From Lingula anatina (Eukaryota > Brachiopoda > Lingulata > Lingulida > Lingulidae), in NCBI RefSeq assembly GCF_001039355.2, contig NW_019775935.1, positions 249,137 to 306,680 on the forward strand: a stretch of 57,544 nucleotides of DNA, given 5' to 3'. The notes under the pieces were generated by a model. The model searched no databases and was not told the DNA's origin. It was given only the letters and a program-made list of their open reading frames with translations. The stretch's first letter is position 1; each line of letters begins with the position of its first letter. Position numbers and translations under genes: made by a program. This document shows positions 1 through 11,409 of the stretch, piece by piece.

Positions 1-263
1 TGACATCGAAGAGATTATCAAAAGTTATTAAAACACGATTTTAATCCTTATTTTCATTTATCAGTCAGCAAAATAGGAAAAAAACTGATGAATTATGTTT
101 TGGAAAAAATATTCCATATTAAATGTCAAGTCTGTATAAGGAGTCATTTGCAACTACTACATGTAGGCTCATACTTTTTATGAATGAATCCACTTGATAC
201 AATTAGTCAAATACCAGATAAAATAAGATGCAGTGTACTATATACACATTTTAGTCAACATAT

Positions 264-278
264 CCCCCCCCCCCAAAA

Positions 279-350
<72 letters not shown>
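264..350. repeat. Poly-C / poly-A / (TA)n microsatellite
   Basis: A run of about a dozen C is followed by more than 20 A and then about 27 TA dinucleotides. The Tyr-Ile and Lys repeat frames predicted across it are translation artefacts of this tract. Confidence 0.95.
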
Positions 351-353
<3 letters not shown>

Positions 354-1499
354 CTAATAATAAAAATATCGGACCCATTCTCCAGTCCCCAATAAGGAAT
401 AATAAAAAAAAAGACACCTTGGGTGCATTCAATCTTCAATGCCCCAAATTAGACATCTCATTGGATCATTTGCCATTTGCTGTTGATAAGGAAGATTTAA
501 GAAAATAAAGAGCAAAAAAATAAATTCTGTTGCAATAATATTCAGGTTAAACTGTATATGTATATTGTCGGACCATAATGTGTCAATTCTGCTGAACATG
601 TTAGATGTAACTTCAAGTAATTAAATGTGACCTAAAACGGATACGGCAATTTAACCTCGCAATCACTTAATGTATTTGGGTATTGTGTTACTGTAGGTCT
701 TATGGACCGTTTCCATAACCCTATCGTTCTAGCTTGATCTGTCTACCTCCTGATTGATTCTCCCTAAATTGCATTCAGTTTAAGCGGTTGCAGATCAGGG
801 AATATGTTATCAAAGGTGATTAGTGAAAAAACGATATTAATTAATACAGTGGGAGCCTCGAAATTTTATTTAGCCGAAGGGCATGCAACAGGCATATTAC
901 ACCTAGGCATGTATCCTCAGTTAAGGTCGCACATTTATGATTTGTAACCATCTGGGAAAAAGTTGTACTTACGGAAAAAAAGGGAAGATTAAAATTGTGT
1001 ATATTTAGGTGCAAGACAAATTCGCAATTGGATTTGTTTTTGAAAGGCAAAATTCCATAGTATGGGGGTAAGCGCGTCCGCTGAACACGGAAGGTTTGCC
1101 AAGATATGCAGAGAACTACCAATGTTTATCTTTCATTTTTTTATTTCTCAGAATTATTGATAAAGAATACATCATAAGCAAATCACCTACGTTGAAAACA
1201 TTTGTCAGCAACGCTAACAAATGCCTTATATAATGCATAACGGAAATTATAATGACGTATCAATAGCGGAAGCTAGCTATCGTTGTCCTTACTGAATGCT
1301 TAAAATTTATGATCGTCATAAAATCGACCTAACCCAAATCAAACCTGGTTTGCCTGCCTTAAAAGTTGATTTTTAACATATTTAGCTAAAAGCCGATTGC
1401 ACCGGTCTATACTGGCCAGATATCCCCCTCCCTCCTCGAGCATCGAGTGTACATAGATGTGTTGTCAGCAATCTCCTTGCTGTTTTACATTCTGAGTCA

Positions 1500-1527
1500 C
1501 TCTCTCTCTCTCTGTGTGTGTGTGTGA

Positions 1528-1572
<45 letters not shown>
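1500..1572. repeat. Compound (TC)n-(TG)n-(AG)n microsatellite
   Basis: TC repeats pass into TG repeats and then into AG repeats with only single interruptions. The Ser-Leu/Thr-His frame on the minus strand is an artefact. Confidence 0.95.
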
Positions 1573-1575
<3 letters not shown>

Positions 1576-2178
1576 GGGTGACATTCTTTCCGAGCACAGC
1601 AACGTTTGAGGGAGGGGAGCGTCACTTGCAACGCTGGGAAATGTTGAAACTATGGTGCAAATAATGAAATATACGCTTTTCGCCCCCAGTGCTGTTTTGT
1701 CTCCTCTTTGGGCCCCGTAAATCAGTGGAGCTCAGTATTCACGTTTTGTTGCTGCAGGTGTGGAGGTGCATAGCGTAAAAAGTACTATCTGAAGCAATTC
1801 ACACATTTAAATAATTTCGAGTGTTCATCCCCGGAGCTGGATAACCGATTTTTTTAAAGATGGTGGGGGTGGGTCTAACTGATAAGCAATCGCATTAGCT
1901 AACATTACTATTAAACATTTATGCTAACGGTTAATTTATACCACTAAAAAAAGCTTAGCTGCAGTATAAGTTTGAAATAGGAAATTCGTTTCAAGGAAAA
2001 AAGGGTTCGAATTAACAAAATGAGATAAATCGCTACCCTTCGATATCAGGAACCTCCAAAAAAAAAAAAAAAAAGTATCCAAATTAAAGTATAAGGCCGA
2101 TACAATAATTTTGTAACAGACTATTAGTGGACCCTGTGGTCAGAGAGTAATTAATTACTGTTGGTTCAAAGTACTGAC

Positions 2179-2287
2179 CTTCCACTGGTGCAGCTATCTG
2201 AATCCAAGTCAGTAGTGCAAGCAACGTTAACAAACCGACAGAATTCCTTACGATGACCATGGTTACCACCTCAGTGCTTGTCTTCAT
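2179..2287 (-). CDS. Possible isolated first exon with signal peptide
   Basis: On the minus strand an ATG at 2287 (or the in-frame ATG at 2260) opens a short frame. From the second Met it reads MVIVRN, then a hydrophobic core (GLLTLLALLTWIQIA), then APVEG. This has the charge, hydrophobic and small-residue layout of a cleavable signal peptide. A good donor (gtcagt) follows at 2178-2173. The rest of such a gene would lie at lower coordinates; no further exon is visible between 1 and 2178, so it may continue outside the window. A chance open frame is the main alternative. I do not recognise the protein. Confidence 0.25.
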
Positions 2288-2637
2288 ATACAATGCTTGG
2301 TACTTTGTTTTATGTCTGTTAAAAACAACGCTGAAGCGGTAACGATCTAATTCACGTAGTCTACTGCATTCAATTGATGCTAACCTAGTGCGATTTTTTT
2401 TTCGCAGCGTCGGTCGCTGATGCCTCAGGGAAACATGGTTCCACAAATGCAGTTTTTTTTCACATGGCGAGGTTTATGGGAAAACAATGAAAAACAAACG
2501 AGAGGCACGCGAGTCTCGGTGATGTCAGAATAACCGCTCAGAGAGAGAGAGAGAAAGGGAGAGAGGTTTAAAGGGTGCATTCTAACTCTAGTGCGTGTGT
2601 TTGGTTATACCTATCGATGACCATTTTTTTTATGTAC

Positions 2638-3129
2638 CAGGGCCGTAGCCTGAGCAAAATGCCAGGGGGGGCAGTAAGCGGACACGAGGGGGCGAAGGCC
2701 GTGTGAGGGGGGAGGGGGTGGGAGGGGGTGAAAATCTCTAAAAACTGTATGTATAATACTGCATTCTGGTGCATTTTAACTGTTATTTATTGCTCAATCA
2801 GAAGTAAGAAATTGTGGGTTCATTTTGCCATAAGTACAGTCATTTTTTCAACACAACACGCCAATTGGACTTCATTTCGTAGATTGTCTCAGGATCAGGA
2901 ATATGTTTCTTCCTCTGTGGACAAGCAAGAGAGCCAATCCGCCAAGGCGTTCCTCTGCCTTTGTAAACAGATTGTTGAATGATTGTCTAGTGGCCATGAG
3001 TGCATTTTCTCACAGAATTGATACCAACTTTGCAATTATTATTTTTTTTTTACCTTTGCGATTATTTTTTGGACCTCAAATCCCAGGGGGGCAGCTGCCC
3101 CCCCTGCCCCCCCGGAGGCTACGGCCCTG
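2638..3129. mobile_element. Non-autonomous DNA transposon (MITE) with terminal inverted repeats
   Basis: The element begins CAGGGCCGTAGCCT and ends with its inverse, AGGCTACGGCCCTG, giving 492 bp. It is flanked on both sides by the 5-bp direct repeat TGTAC (2633-2637 and 3130-3134), as expected of a target-site duplication. G/C-homopolymer tracts sit just inside the termini. No transposase motif is visible. The CAGGG terminus is reminiscent of hAT-type elements, but hAT duplications are normally 8 bp, so the superfamily is left open. Its right half is repeated at 4653-4877 because of the large tandem duplication. Confidence 0.75.
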
Positions 3130-3825
3130 TGTACGTAGTTGAGAAACATGATACTTGTACATGAACCATTATCGGGTATCTTTTGAAGGTCATTTTTAAT
3201 TCCCTAGCGGCGAGTCCGTTGATTATTTTTACTGTCTCGGAAGCTCACGACAATTTACTATATAATTTAGATAACCGATAATAGGTCTAGTTCTGATGCT
3301 CAAATTCTAACTACTTACTCCCTGGATATAAGATCAACGTGCTTGTTTCCTATTTTAGATGACCCTATACAATGCTAAACCCACAAGATCAACTTGTGTT
3401 TAAGCGCCTCAGGAAAATGCTCCTCCGGATCTATTCTCAATGGACTTTTAGTTTACTATGCCGTTTACGACGATATCGTCAGTAGCCTACCCTGAAACCC
3501 GTGGTTGACCGACAGGTCCACTTAACGATATTAGTATCATCGAATATTATACCTTACTCAGGGTGCAACTTTTTTGCCACTTCAAATAAGTAAAGCGTAG
3601 GCAACATCGCACGAGTACATAACTCTTTTGCCGTTTGCCTAATGAAAATCCCATCATCAGCATAGGAAACAGGATTATTTATGACCTTGTTCTGTTACTT
3701 TATTTCTTTATGGTACCCAGTTCATAAAGCATCACTATGTCACAGCTAGGACTCACCGGTGTACCAGCTTGTTTCCGGCTTGTTATCCTCACCGTTACCA
3801 ATAACCAGCCGTGTTACATTACAAA

Positions 3826-4070
3826 CGAGAGTGCAGACCTCCCCCAAGGCAGCAGTTTTTGATTATTATTGATTATTCATTGATTATTGATCAGATCACC
3901 ACCAAAAACTTATCATCTGTTCTTTGGCCCACTTCTGACAGTTCCTGAAAATTTCATCAAAATCGGTCCATAACTTTTTGAGTTACGTTGATGACAGACA
4001 GACAGACAGAAAGACAGGCAGACAAACAAACAAACAGGGGTGAAAACATAACCTCCTTGGCGGAGGTAAT
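3826..4070 (-). mobile_element. Dispersed SINE/MITE-like element, copy 1
   Basis: The stretch contains a GATTATT-rich segment, a conserved core ending in the phrase TGAGTTACGTTGATGACA, a GACA/AAAC microsatellite, and a terminal short palindrome ACCTCCTTGGCGGAGGT. A diverged copy lies at 51108-51341. I recall this family (a CCGCCAAGGAGGTTATG end, then tandem GTCT/GTTT) from several marine invertebrate genomes. No coding capacity is seen. The minus orientation is a convention only. Confidence 0.7.
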
Positions 4071-4210
4071 AATATATATTTTTAATAATGCGAGATCAGT
4101 AAAATCAGTTTTTATATCAATATAGGCGTGCTGACAGAACACTGAATTAATATGTTTGTATCCCTATGTGTGTACATGTGAGTACGCACCTTTGCACTTT
4201 CTTACCGAAA

Positions 4211-4500
4211 ACTTATCCTCTACCAGGGTGGCAGATATTAAAGGCAAATTTTCCAAAAGCCAGAGACAGAAAGTCAAATGACCGTCTATTTATCTAAAGA
4301 AATATATGTGATTATCTTGAGAAAAATCAATCTGTCACCCTGGTAGAGGGTACCGATAACTTACACTCTACCAGGGCCGCGGATTAACTATGTTCACTAT
4401 TCTCCTTCTCAGAGCAAAAAAGTTCCATCAATTTTCCAGAGACGTATCGCTGAATATCTAGTGAAAATCAATATATTGCCTTGGTAGAGGGTACATTTAC
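4211..4500. repeat. Two tandem hairpin units with CTCTACCAGGG ends
   Basis: Two related units of roughly 145 bp lie head to tail. Each opens with CTCTACCAGGG (4220-4230 and 4366-4376) and closes with its near-inverse (CCCTGGTAGAGGG at 4338-4350; CCTTGGTAGAGGG at 4479-4491). They share an internal TTTTCCA and GAAAAATCAAT-type sequence. Each unit could fold back as a palindrome-ended element. The pair recurs at about 5959-6248 in the duplicated block. Confidence 0.55.
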
Positions 4501-4651
4501 CTTATGCCTTCTTAGAGTACACACTGGCCCAACATGGTAGGGAATTTTATTCCCAAATTCTGGTGAATGATTGCCTCTTATCTGAAGTTGATACCAACGT
4601 CTTTTTACTGTTCGATATTTATATATATGTTTGCCACATTTAGATATGCTA

Positions 4652-4652
4652 N
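4652..4652. other. Single-N assembly join
   Basis: One ambiguous base separates two identical 1,747-bp blocks. A lone N at the boundary of a perfect duplication usually marks a scaffold join with unmerged overlap. Confidence 0.8.
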
Positions 4653-6399
4653 GTTTCTTCCTCTGTGGACAAGCAAGAGAGCCAATCCGCCAAGGCGTTC
4701 CTCTGCCTTTGTAAACAGATTGTTGAATGATTGTCTAGTGGCCATGAGTGCATTTTCTCACAGAATTGATACCAACTTTGCAATTATTATTTTTTTTTTA
4801 CCTTTGCGATTATTTTTTGGACCTCAAATCCCAGGGGGGCAGCTGCCCCCCCTGCCCCCCCGGAGGCTACGGCCCTGTGTACGTAGTTGAGAAACATGAT
4901 ACTTGTACATGAACCATTATCGGGTATCTTTTGAAGGTCATTTTTAATTCCCTAGCGGCGAGTCCGTTGATTATTTTTACTGTCTCGGAAGCTCACGACA
5001 ATTTACTATATAATTTAGATAACCGATAATAGGTCTAGTTCTGATGCTCAAATTCTAACTACTTACTCCCTGGATATAAGATCAACGTGCTTGTTTCCTA
5101 TTTTAGATGACCCTATACAATGCTAAACCCACAAGATCAACTTGTGTTTAAGCGCCTCAGGAAAATGCTCCTCCGGATCTATTCTCAATGGACTTTTAGT
5201 TTACTATGCCGTTTACGACGATATCGTCAGTAGCCTACCCTGAAACCCGTGGTTGACCGACAGGTCCACTTAACGATATTAGTATCATCGAATATTATAC
5301 CTTACTCAGGGTGCAACTTTTTTGCCACTTCAAATAAGTAAAGCGTAGGCAACATCGCACGAGTACATAACTCTTTTGCCGTTTGCCTAATGAAAATCCC
5401 ATCATCAGCATAGGAAACAGGATTATTTATGACCTTGTTCTGTTACTTTATTTCTTTATGGTACCCAGTTCATAAAGCATCACTATGTCACAGCTAGGAC
5501 TCACCGGTGTACCAGCTTGTTTCCGGCTTGTTATCCTCACCGTTACCAATAACCAGCCGTGTTACATTACAAACGAGAGTGCAGACCTCCCCCAAGGCAG
5601 CAGTTTTTGATTATTATTGATTATTCATTGATTATTGATCAGATCACCACCAAAAACTTATCATCTGTTCTTTGGCCCACTTCTGACAGTTCCTGAAAAT
5701 TTCATCAAAATCGGTCCATAACTTTTTGAGTTACGTTGATGACAGACAGACAGACAGAAAGACAGGCAGACAAACAAACAAACAGGGGTGAAAACATAAC
5801 CTCCTTGGCGGAGGTAATAATATATATTTTTAATAATGCGAGATCAGTAAAATCAGTTTTTATATCAATATAGGCGTGCTGACAGAACACTGAATTAATA
5901 TGTTTGTATCCCTATGTGTGTACATGTGAGTACGCACCTTTGCACTTTCTTACCGAAAACTTATCCTCTACCAGGGTGGCAGATATTAAAGGCAAATTTT
6001 CCAAAAGCCAGAGACAGAAAGTCAAATGACCGTCTATTTATCTAAAGAAATATATGTGATTATCTTGAGAAAAATCAATCTGTCACCCTGGTAGAGGGTA
6101 CCGATAACTTACACTCTACCAGGGCCGCGGATTAACTATGTTCACTATTCTCCTTCTCAGAGCAAAAAAGTTCCATCAATTTTCCAGAGACGTATCGCTG
6201 AATATCTAGTGAAAATCAATATATTGCCTTGGTAGAGGGTACATTTACCTTATGCCTTCTTAGAGTACACACTGGCCCAACATGGTAGGGAATTTTATTC
6301 CCAAATTCTGGTGAATGATTGCCTCTTATCTGAAGTTGATACCAACGTCTTTTTACTGTTCGATATTTATATATATGTTTGCCACATTTAGATATGCTA
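4653..6399. repeat. Tandem duplication, copy 2 (1,747 bp)
   Basis: This repeats 2905-4651, including the right half of the MITE, the dispersed element (now 5574-5818) and the CTCTACCAGGG hairpins. After 6399 the sequence continues uniquely. Confidence 0.9.
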
Positions 6400-7879
6400 A
6401 TGTAAATATGTTATCATGTGTGGCATCCTCTTTTGTTGACTTTAATAAACCCATTTAAATAAGTCAGTTAGGAAATTCACTTAATTGTGTTGAAAGCATC
6501 TTTTTATCCCTTAATTGTGTCGTTAAATATTCATAAGTATCATAAACACACAAAGATAGTTTTGAAACATTTATTGGTCCTAAAAACATAAACAAACTAG
6601 AGGATCAGAGAGGCGATACCGCCTCCTGGTATTGTACCACCAGTTGGAGCAAGCGCATTCGTATGGGAAAGAAAAATGTAACGTGACAGAGAGTCCCCCA
6701 TAACAGAGAGTCCGCTTCCCTTTCATTTTTACAGGTGAGACTCGCCCCAGATTTTGACCCACTTAGGTCAGGCTAACCCTAACCAATTATAATTATATGG
6801 AGGGCAGACTTTCTGTAACACGGACCTTCAGTTTCGTTACACCAGCGGAACTGTACGAGACGGGTCGGGGCTAAAACCTTGAGTACCGTCAGCGTACACG
6901 CTGGTGGTACTAACTAGACTAAATTACAACAAATAAAAAACATCTTTACCTCTTTTGTATAAACATACTCATTAAGGGTAACTATGTTCTTTTCTGAGAC
7001 ATTTTGATTAAAATAGGTATGAAATAAAGGGAACTGATAGGGATCAAAACAGATGATAAATACATTCGTATGCGTTGATTGAAAGATGAATCCATAAGTC
7101 CGGATATAATTTCTTTTGATTTTACAGTTATGATGCAACAGCAGTTATCCTTTTTTCCAGTCGTTTAATAAGGCAAAGTTGTCTTATTATCCATTTCTTG
7201 CTTGACTACCGTAAGAAGTCTACATGGATGACCAGGGAAACAAGATGACTTTCAGCTGGACAGAAACTCGTGGCATTGTGCAACTCATAACCTTTATTTC
7301 AGAAGTTTTTAAAACAAAACACATACCGAATAAAAAGAACTTTAGAATAAAATATATAATATTGAATAAAAACTATATATTAGAAATCCTTCGAGATCAA
7401 AATAATTCTACAATACACCAAGGAGAACAGCGTGCCTATATTACAAATTTTATACATGATTTCAAGTGGTTCAGATCAATGACAACTCTTATGTTTTTCA
7501 TCTGAGCCCGCATGGGTCCATTGCGTGATCTATATATGATGATAGTTGGAGAGAATTAAGAATGGTGTTGAAAGTGACAGAGTATCACTTCGTCCATTCA
7601 GGTTGCATGCTTCCATATTCCTTTGTCTCTTGACCAGGAGCAGCTGGATCACGGGATTTTTCTATAATATAAGAAACACTGACATATTGGAGGGTGTGAG
7701 ATACATGTACTCGTGTAATGGCGCGTTTATTCGGTCTCTGTAATGCTAGAAGCTGATGCCTCAAGGGAAGCGTGACTCCATTGTTTTAACATTTTATAGT
7801 GTAATTGAGTACATAAAGCAAAGTAGTAAACTAGCAACTTTTCCGGTAGAACGGGTCACATAAATATGTAACGTGTGTG

Positions 7880-7933
<54 letters not shown>

Positions 7934-8021
7934 GTGTTCCAAGTAATATACATTCCTCCGTTTAAGTAAGTAAAGTTTTTAACTGTAATACATTGCGAGT
8001 TTTAGTCATATTCTATATACT
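6400..8021. other. Non-coding stretch
   Basis: Short open frames are present (for example 7224-7505 plus), but none has recognisable similarity, splice-phase partners or sensible composition. An (AG)n tract lies at 7882-7928. Nothing else is recognised. Confidence 0.55.
7882..7928. repeat. (AG)n microsatellite
   Basis: An uninterrupted AG dinucleotide run of about 23 units. Confidence 0.95.
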
Positions 8022-11000
8022 TTACGTACGAATTTCTCCATGCAGCCCCTCACGCCTATTGATTGCTTTGTAGACAAGCACACCTAATACAATGACAACC
8101 GCCCTTGCCAAAACAGCCAGCGTACAGCAGGTTAGCGTTACGATCTCCAGTTCAAAAGTTGCCGTTGATAGAAATTCATTCCCCACCTATTTTAACATTT
8201 AAAGAAAAGAAGCACACACTTTAATAAATTGCTTAAAACGGAGATTTTCACTTTTGATTTATATCTTTGAGAAATTGTATTGATAGGTAAAGATTGATTT
8301 AAAATGGTCTTACAAGACAAACAAGATAATACTACTCTCTGACCACAGGTTGCGCTAGCAGTCCGTTACAAAAATTTCAATGGCATACAGTGAAATTTTG
8401 TATACTATTTTAGGAGCCCCTGATATCAGAGAGTAAGATATTACCCGGTAGATGTATACAGGCATAGAACTGAAACATCTTTACCTTTATGAAATCGTAA
8501 ATAATAAACGCTGGTTCTATCAACAAGAGTAGCACCAACACAAGCCAAGCCAAACTCCTACTTTTTCTTTGCACCTGGAAAAAAATATTAAGGCGAAGAG
8601 GAAAACGTTTCGTTAATAAAACAGCCTACATGCAATCGTAGATTTAAAAAGGCTGTCCTTTTAGCTCAACATACGGTCACTCTATCAAAGACTAAACACT
8701 AAGCAATTTTCAACAAAGGTACAGGGATGCACATATTCTATTCAACTTGACAATCTATACAGAAATTTATTTCGAAAAATGTTATTTTAGAAGAAAATCA
8801 TTCGGTATGCGGTGGCTATATCAAGAAGACAAAATAATAGGAGAGATATGGAAAACTTAAGGTATCACCTACTGCGAAATATGTTAAAATCCTCAATGCT
8901 ACAGTTAATGCAAACCCAACGACAATTCCAACTGTTCCGCCTACTTCGGAATTGTATCCACGGCGTAATAGTAGAACGCACACGCTTAGCTGCAAGGACA
9001 GGGGAGATATCATCACTTATTTGTGGTAGGCCTATGTTGTGGTATTTTATTACAAGATATCTGTATCTTCATTGCCATGTGCATTTAGGGCACTTTTTCA
9101 TAAAAAAATTATCGTTGCACGGCCATTTTCCAAATTGAATATATTGGATCACGTGCAGGTTTTTAAACATTTTTGAAAAAACAAGTAAATCCAGTTTAGA
9201 GTTTTTACTCAACCACTTTAAGAATAATGTTTCAAAGATATCTATTTTAAATGTACTTTAAAATGCAAAGCATCTAACATACCGCCATTTGCATATCAAC
9301 AGTGAGCGCGGGTTCAAACAGGAAAACCAGCTTGGTAGCATGAACCACCTCTGTCTGCGCCGATTTGACCGTGCGAAAAATAAAATCTCCGTGGTCGTAA
9401 TATTCGTGAGTAACCCACATGCCAAGCCCCAAAGTGACGGCGGAGAAGACGACGGTTACGATAAGTCTGGCCTGTAAAGCAATTTTTAGATAACCAATAA
9501 AAATTTGAAGTCATTTTAACAAAAATATAATGTGGTGACCTCATTTAAATCAGTTAAAATCGTTTGTAAAATCTTTTCTGTATTTCCCGTAACAACAAAT
9601 ACATACTCACTAGTTTCACTATAAAGAGTGTTCTGTCGGGAGCGTTGACCATTTGAGTAAATTTTAGTCCGAAGTTTGTGGACACATATGCAAGCAGCAA
9701 GATATTTGCACCACAAAATATAGCAACTTCATATGGCTTTTCTCGGAGGACTCCGTTCAGAGCATACCAGCCGCAGAAAACTGAAGAAAAGAAACAGTTT
9801 TGCCGAAACAGGCATCATTCACACACAGTGAGCAATACGGACACGATTTTAAAACGAACGACACACACAACTTTACAAAAATCAATAACAGACAGTTTGA
9901 CATAGGCTAACCAGCAAGACAAAGATAAATATATGTGCCATTTTTTCTACTTAAAGAGGGCCAATCATATAAATTAATAATGATTACATGCACTAGAAAC
10001 AGCATTGGTCTGATTTACAGATAATACGAGTCACACTGCTTTTTTAAAACATAAAATACACAAGTATGGTGTATGCATAGATAAAAAACTATACTTACAT
10101 ATGTTGAAGAGAAGTAGAAGAGCAAATGTCCAATCGTCACCATTTAAAGTGGCGAGGCCATAAATCACGAATCCCAAAGCTGCTACGAGACCAAACGTAG
10201 ACACTATTACAAATGCCTTTTCTTTCCTTTCAAGTGGACCCCATCTACGCACAAGCAGCTGTCAACAGAAAGAAAATGACATAGTGATACGTATCTTCAA
10301 TTGAATATTTACCTAAACTATATACCATATACTGAATAAACTAGACTAGCTCTGATATTATATTGTTAAAAAGTGGCACAAACGGAGATATTTGCAAATC
10401 GGCCTCACATGCGCTAGTCCGTGATCACAAAAACACTGAAAATACTGGCACACGCTTCTTAATTTTCGTCGGTGCATTGAAATTTCGTGGGATGAAGAAA
10501 TATCTATTGTTAGATAAGTCTCCTCTTGTGAAATGAAAAAAGACTTAATTCTTATAAATCATTTTATTCAAAAGCAAAAATTAATTCATCATCATAACAT
10601 CGCCCTCGCCTGTTAAATCCTAACATATCTTGCTTATTTGTATAAATGCGGAAGTACGGTTTTATAATGACGTTTTATGCTTACTGTTCTCGATGCAAAT
10701 GGAATATCCAGGGTATATAATATATGTTGTGCTGTGTATTCGCCAAGCTTGCTATCTGTATGGTTAAGCTGGCATCACTGCCACATGCACAATAACAATA
10801 CCCCAACCGTCTCTTCAATATCTATCTATCTATCCATCTATCTATCTACCTATCTATTGAACCTTTCTCGCTTTCAGCAGCTTGAAATTTCCAGGAGAAC
10901 AACGCTTTGCAGGCTTGACTTTATTAGTGTTCTCACCTTTTCCGGCTTATTAAGCATATAAAGGCCACCATATTGTTCACTGCTGCATTCAGTAAGACAG

Positions 11001-11409
11001 TGATAAAGCCAACACATGTCATCATCTACGTATCTTAGCTCTGTAATCACTTCTATTAGACAAATTTTCTTGACTTGTATTACACTGTACTGGTTTAGAT
11101 TTAAAGCAAAAGTAGCCTATGTAGTTTTGGTATTTGAAAAGCATCGTTTTCTCTCTCGTGCACATCCAAGTGCAAATCTTTCACTCTACAGTGACTGAGT
11201 CACGTTCAAAGCAAAATTGAGTGAACATATTGACCGTATGGCCACAGCTAAGCACGCATACTCCTACACACTTTGGCATCAGAATCACGATTAAATAGAT
11301 AAAACATTTACACCTGGATTTTACTTACCGTGCCACAACATATAAGCCTGTCTCTCCGTTCTGCACCATATGTGAACAGGGCTTCTTCATCACTCTCTTT
11401 GCTGTCCAT
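8022..11409 (-). CDS. DUF7789-like multi-pass membrane protein
   Basis: Seven exons, all in phase with GT-AG junctions: 11409-11329, 10258-10099, 9780-9611, 9471-9283, 8989-8873, 8574-8485 and 8186-8022. They sum to 972 nt, a protein of 323 residues. It starts MDSKESDEEALFTYG, a short acidic cytosolic-type leader, and then has seven or eight hydrophobic segments. Short soluble pieces include RRWGPLERKEK before the first helix and HEYYDHGDFIFRTV after the fourth. The pattern (LERKEK, an NxxFCxWYxLxGVxRE motif, then a YYxxxxxIFRTVG-type loop) matches what I recall as the DUF7789 family of invertebrate membrane proteins, whose role is unknown. No transporter or receptor signature is visible. The start is chosen because exon 1 is short, its ATG is the first in frame, and its donor (gtaagt) is strong. 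Exon 5 uses donor gtaggt, the only choice that keeps exon 6 open. The exon structure is well supported; the family name is from memory. Confidence 0.8.
8333..8435. repeat. Short foldback element in an intron
   Basis: The element begins TACTCTCTGA and ends with TCAGAGAGTA. Its interior continues as an imperfect inverted repeat centred near 8385 (TTACAAAAATTTCA against TGAAATTTTGTATA). It lies in intron 6 of the membrane-protein gene. The same left arm occurs inverted at about 2087-2149, so it is a dispersed family. Confidence 0.6.
10818..10858. repeat. (ATCT)n microsatellite
   Basis: Imperfect TATC/CATC tetranucleotide repeats within intron 1 of the membrane-protein gene. Confidence 0.85.

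Larger units (their letters stand above)
1..2178. other. Non-coding stretch with microsatellites
   Basis: No open frame here resembles a protein; the short frames come from simple repeats and low-complexity DNA. The stretch holds a C-run/A-run/(TA)n tract near 264-350, a (TC)n-(TG)n-(AG)n compound repeat at 1500-1572, and part of a dispersed foldback element at about 2087-2149. Otherwise I see nothing recognisable. Confidence 0.6.
2905..4651. repeat. Tandem duplication, copy 1 (1,747 bp)
   Basis: This block recurs at 4653-6399 with a constant offset of 1,748 bases and no difference at the places compared. The two copies are separated by one N at 4652. See the matching finding for why an assembly artefact is likely. 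Confidence 0.9.

Noticed and set aside
233-508. Open frames with poly-Lys and Tyr-Ile repeats on both strands
   Set aside because: They are produced by the A-run and (TA)n microsatellite and have no protein-like sequence outside it.
2411-2450. Similarity of a GCTGATGCCTCA phrase here and at about 7750-7785
   Set aside because: The match spans only about 30 bp with several mismatches. It may be another dispersed repeat, but it is too short to call.
3957-4142. Minus-strand frame with Leu-Ser-Val-Cys repeats, also at 5705-5890
   Set aside because: It is a translation of the GACA microsatellite and flanks of the dispersed element; the second copy is the tandem duplicate.
7224-7505. 93-residue plus-strand frame
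   Set aside because: AT-driven composition (Ile, Lys, Asn), no recognisable motif, no splice partners, and no similarity I can name.
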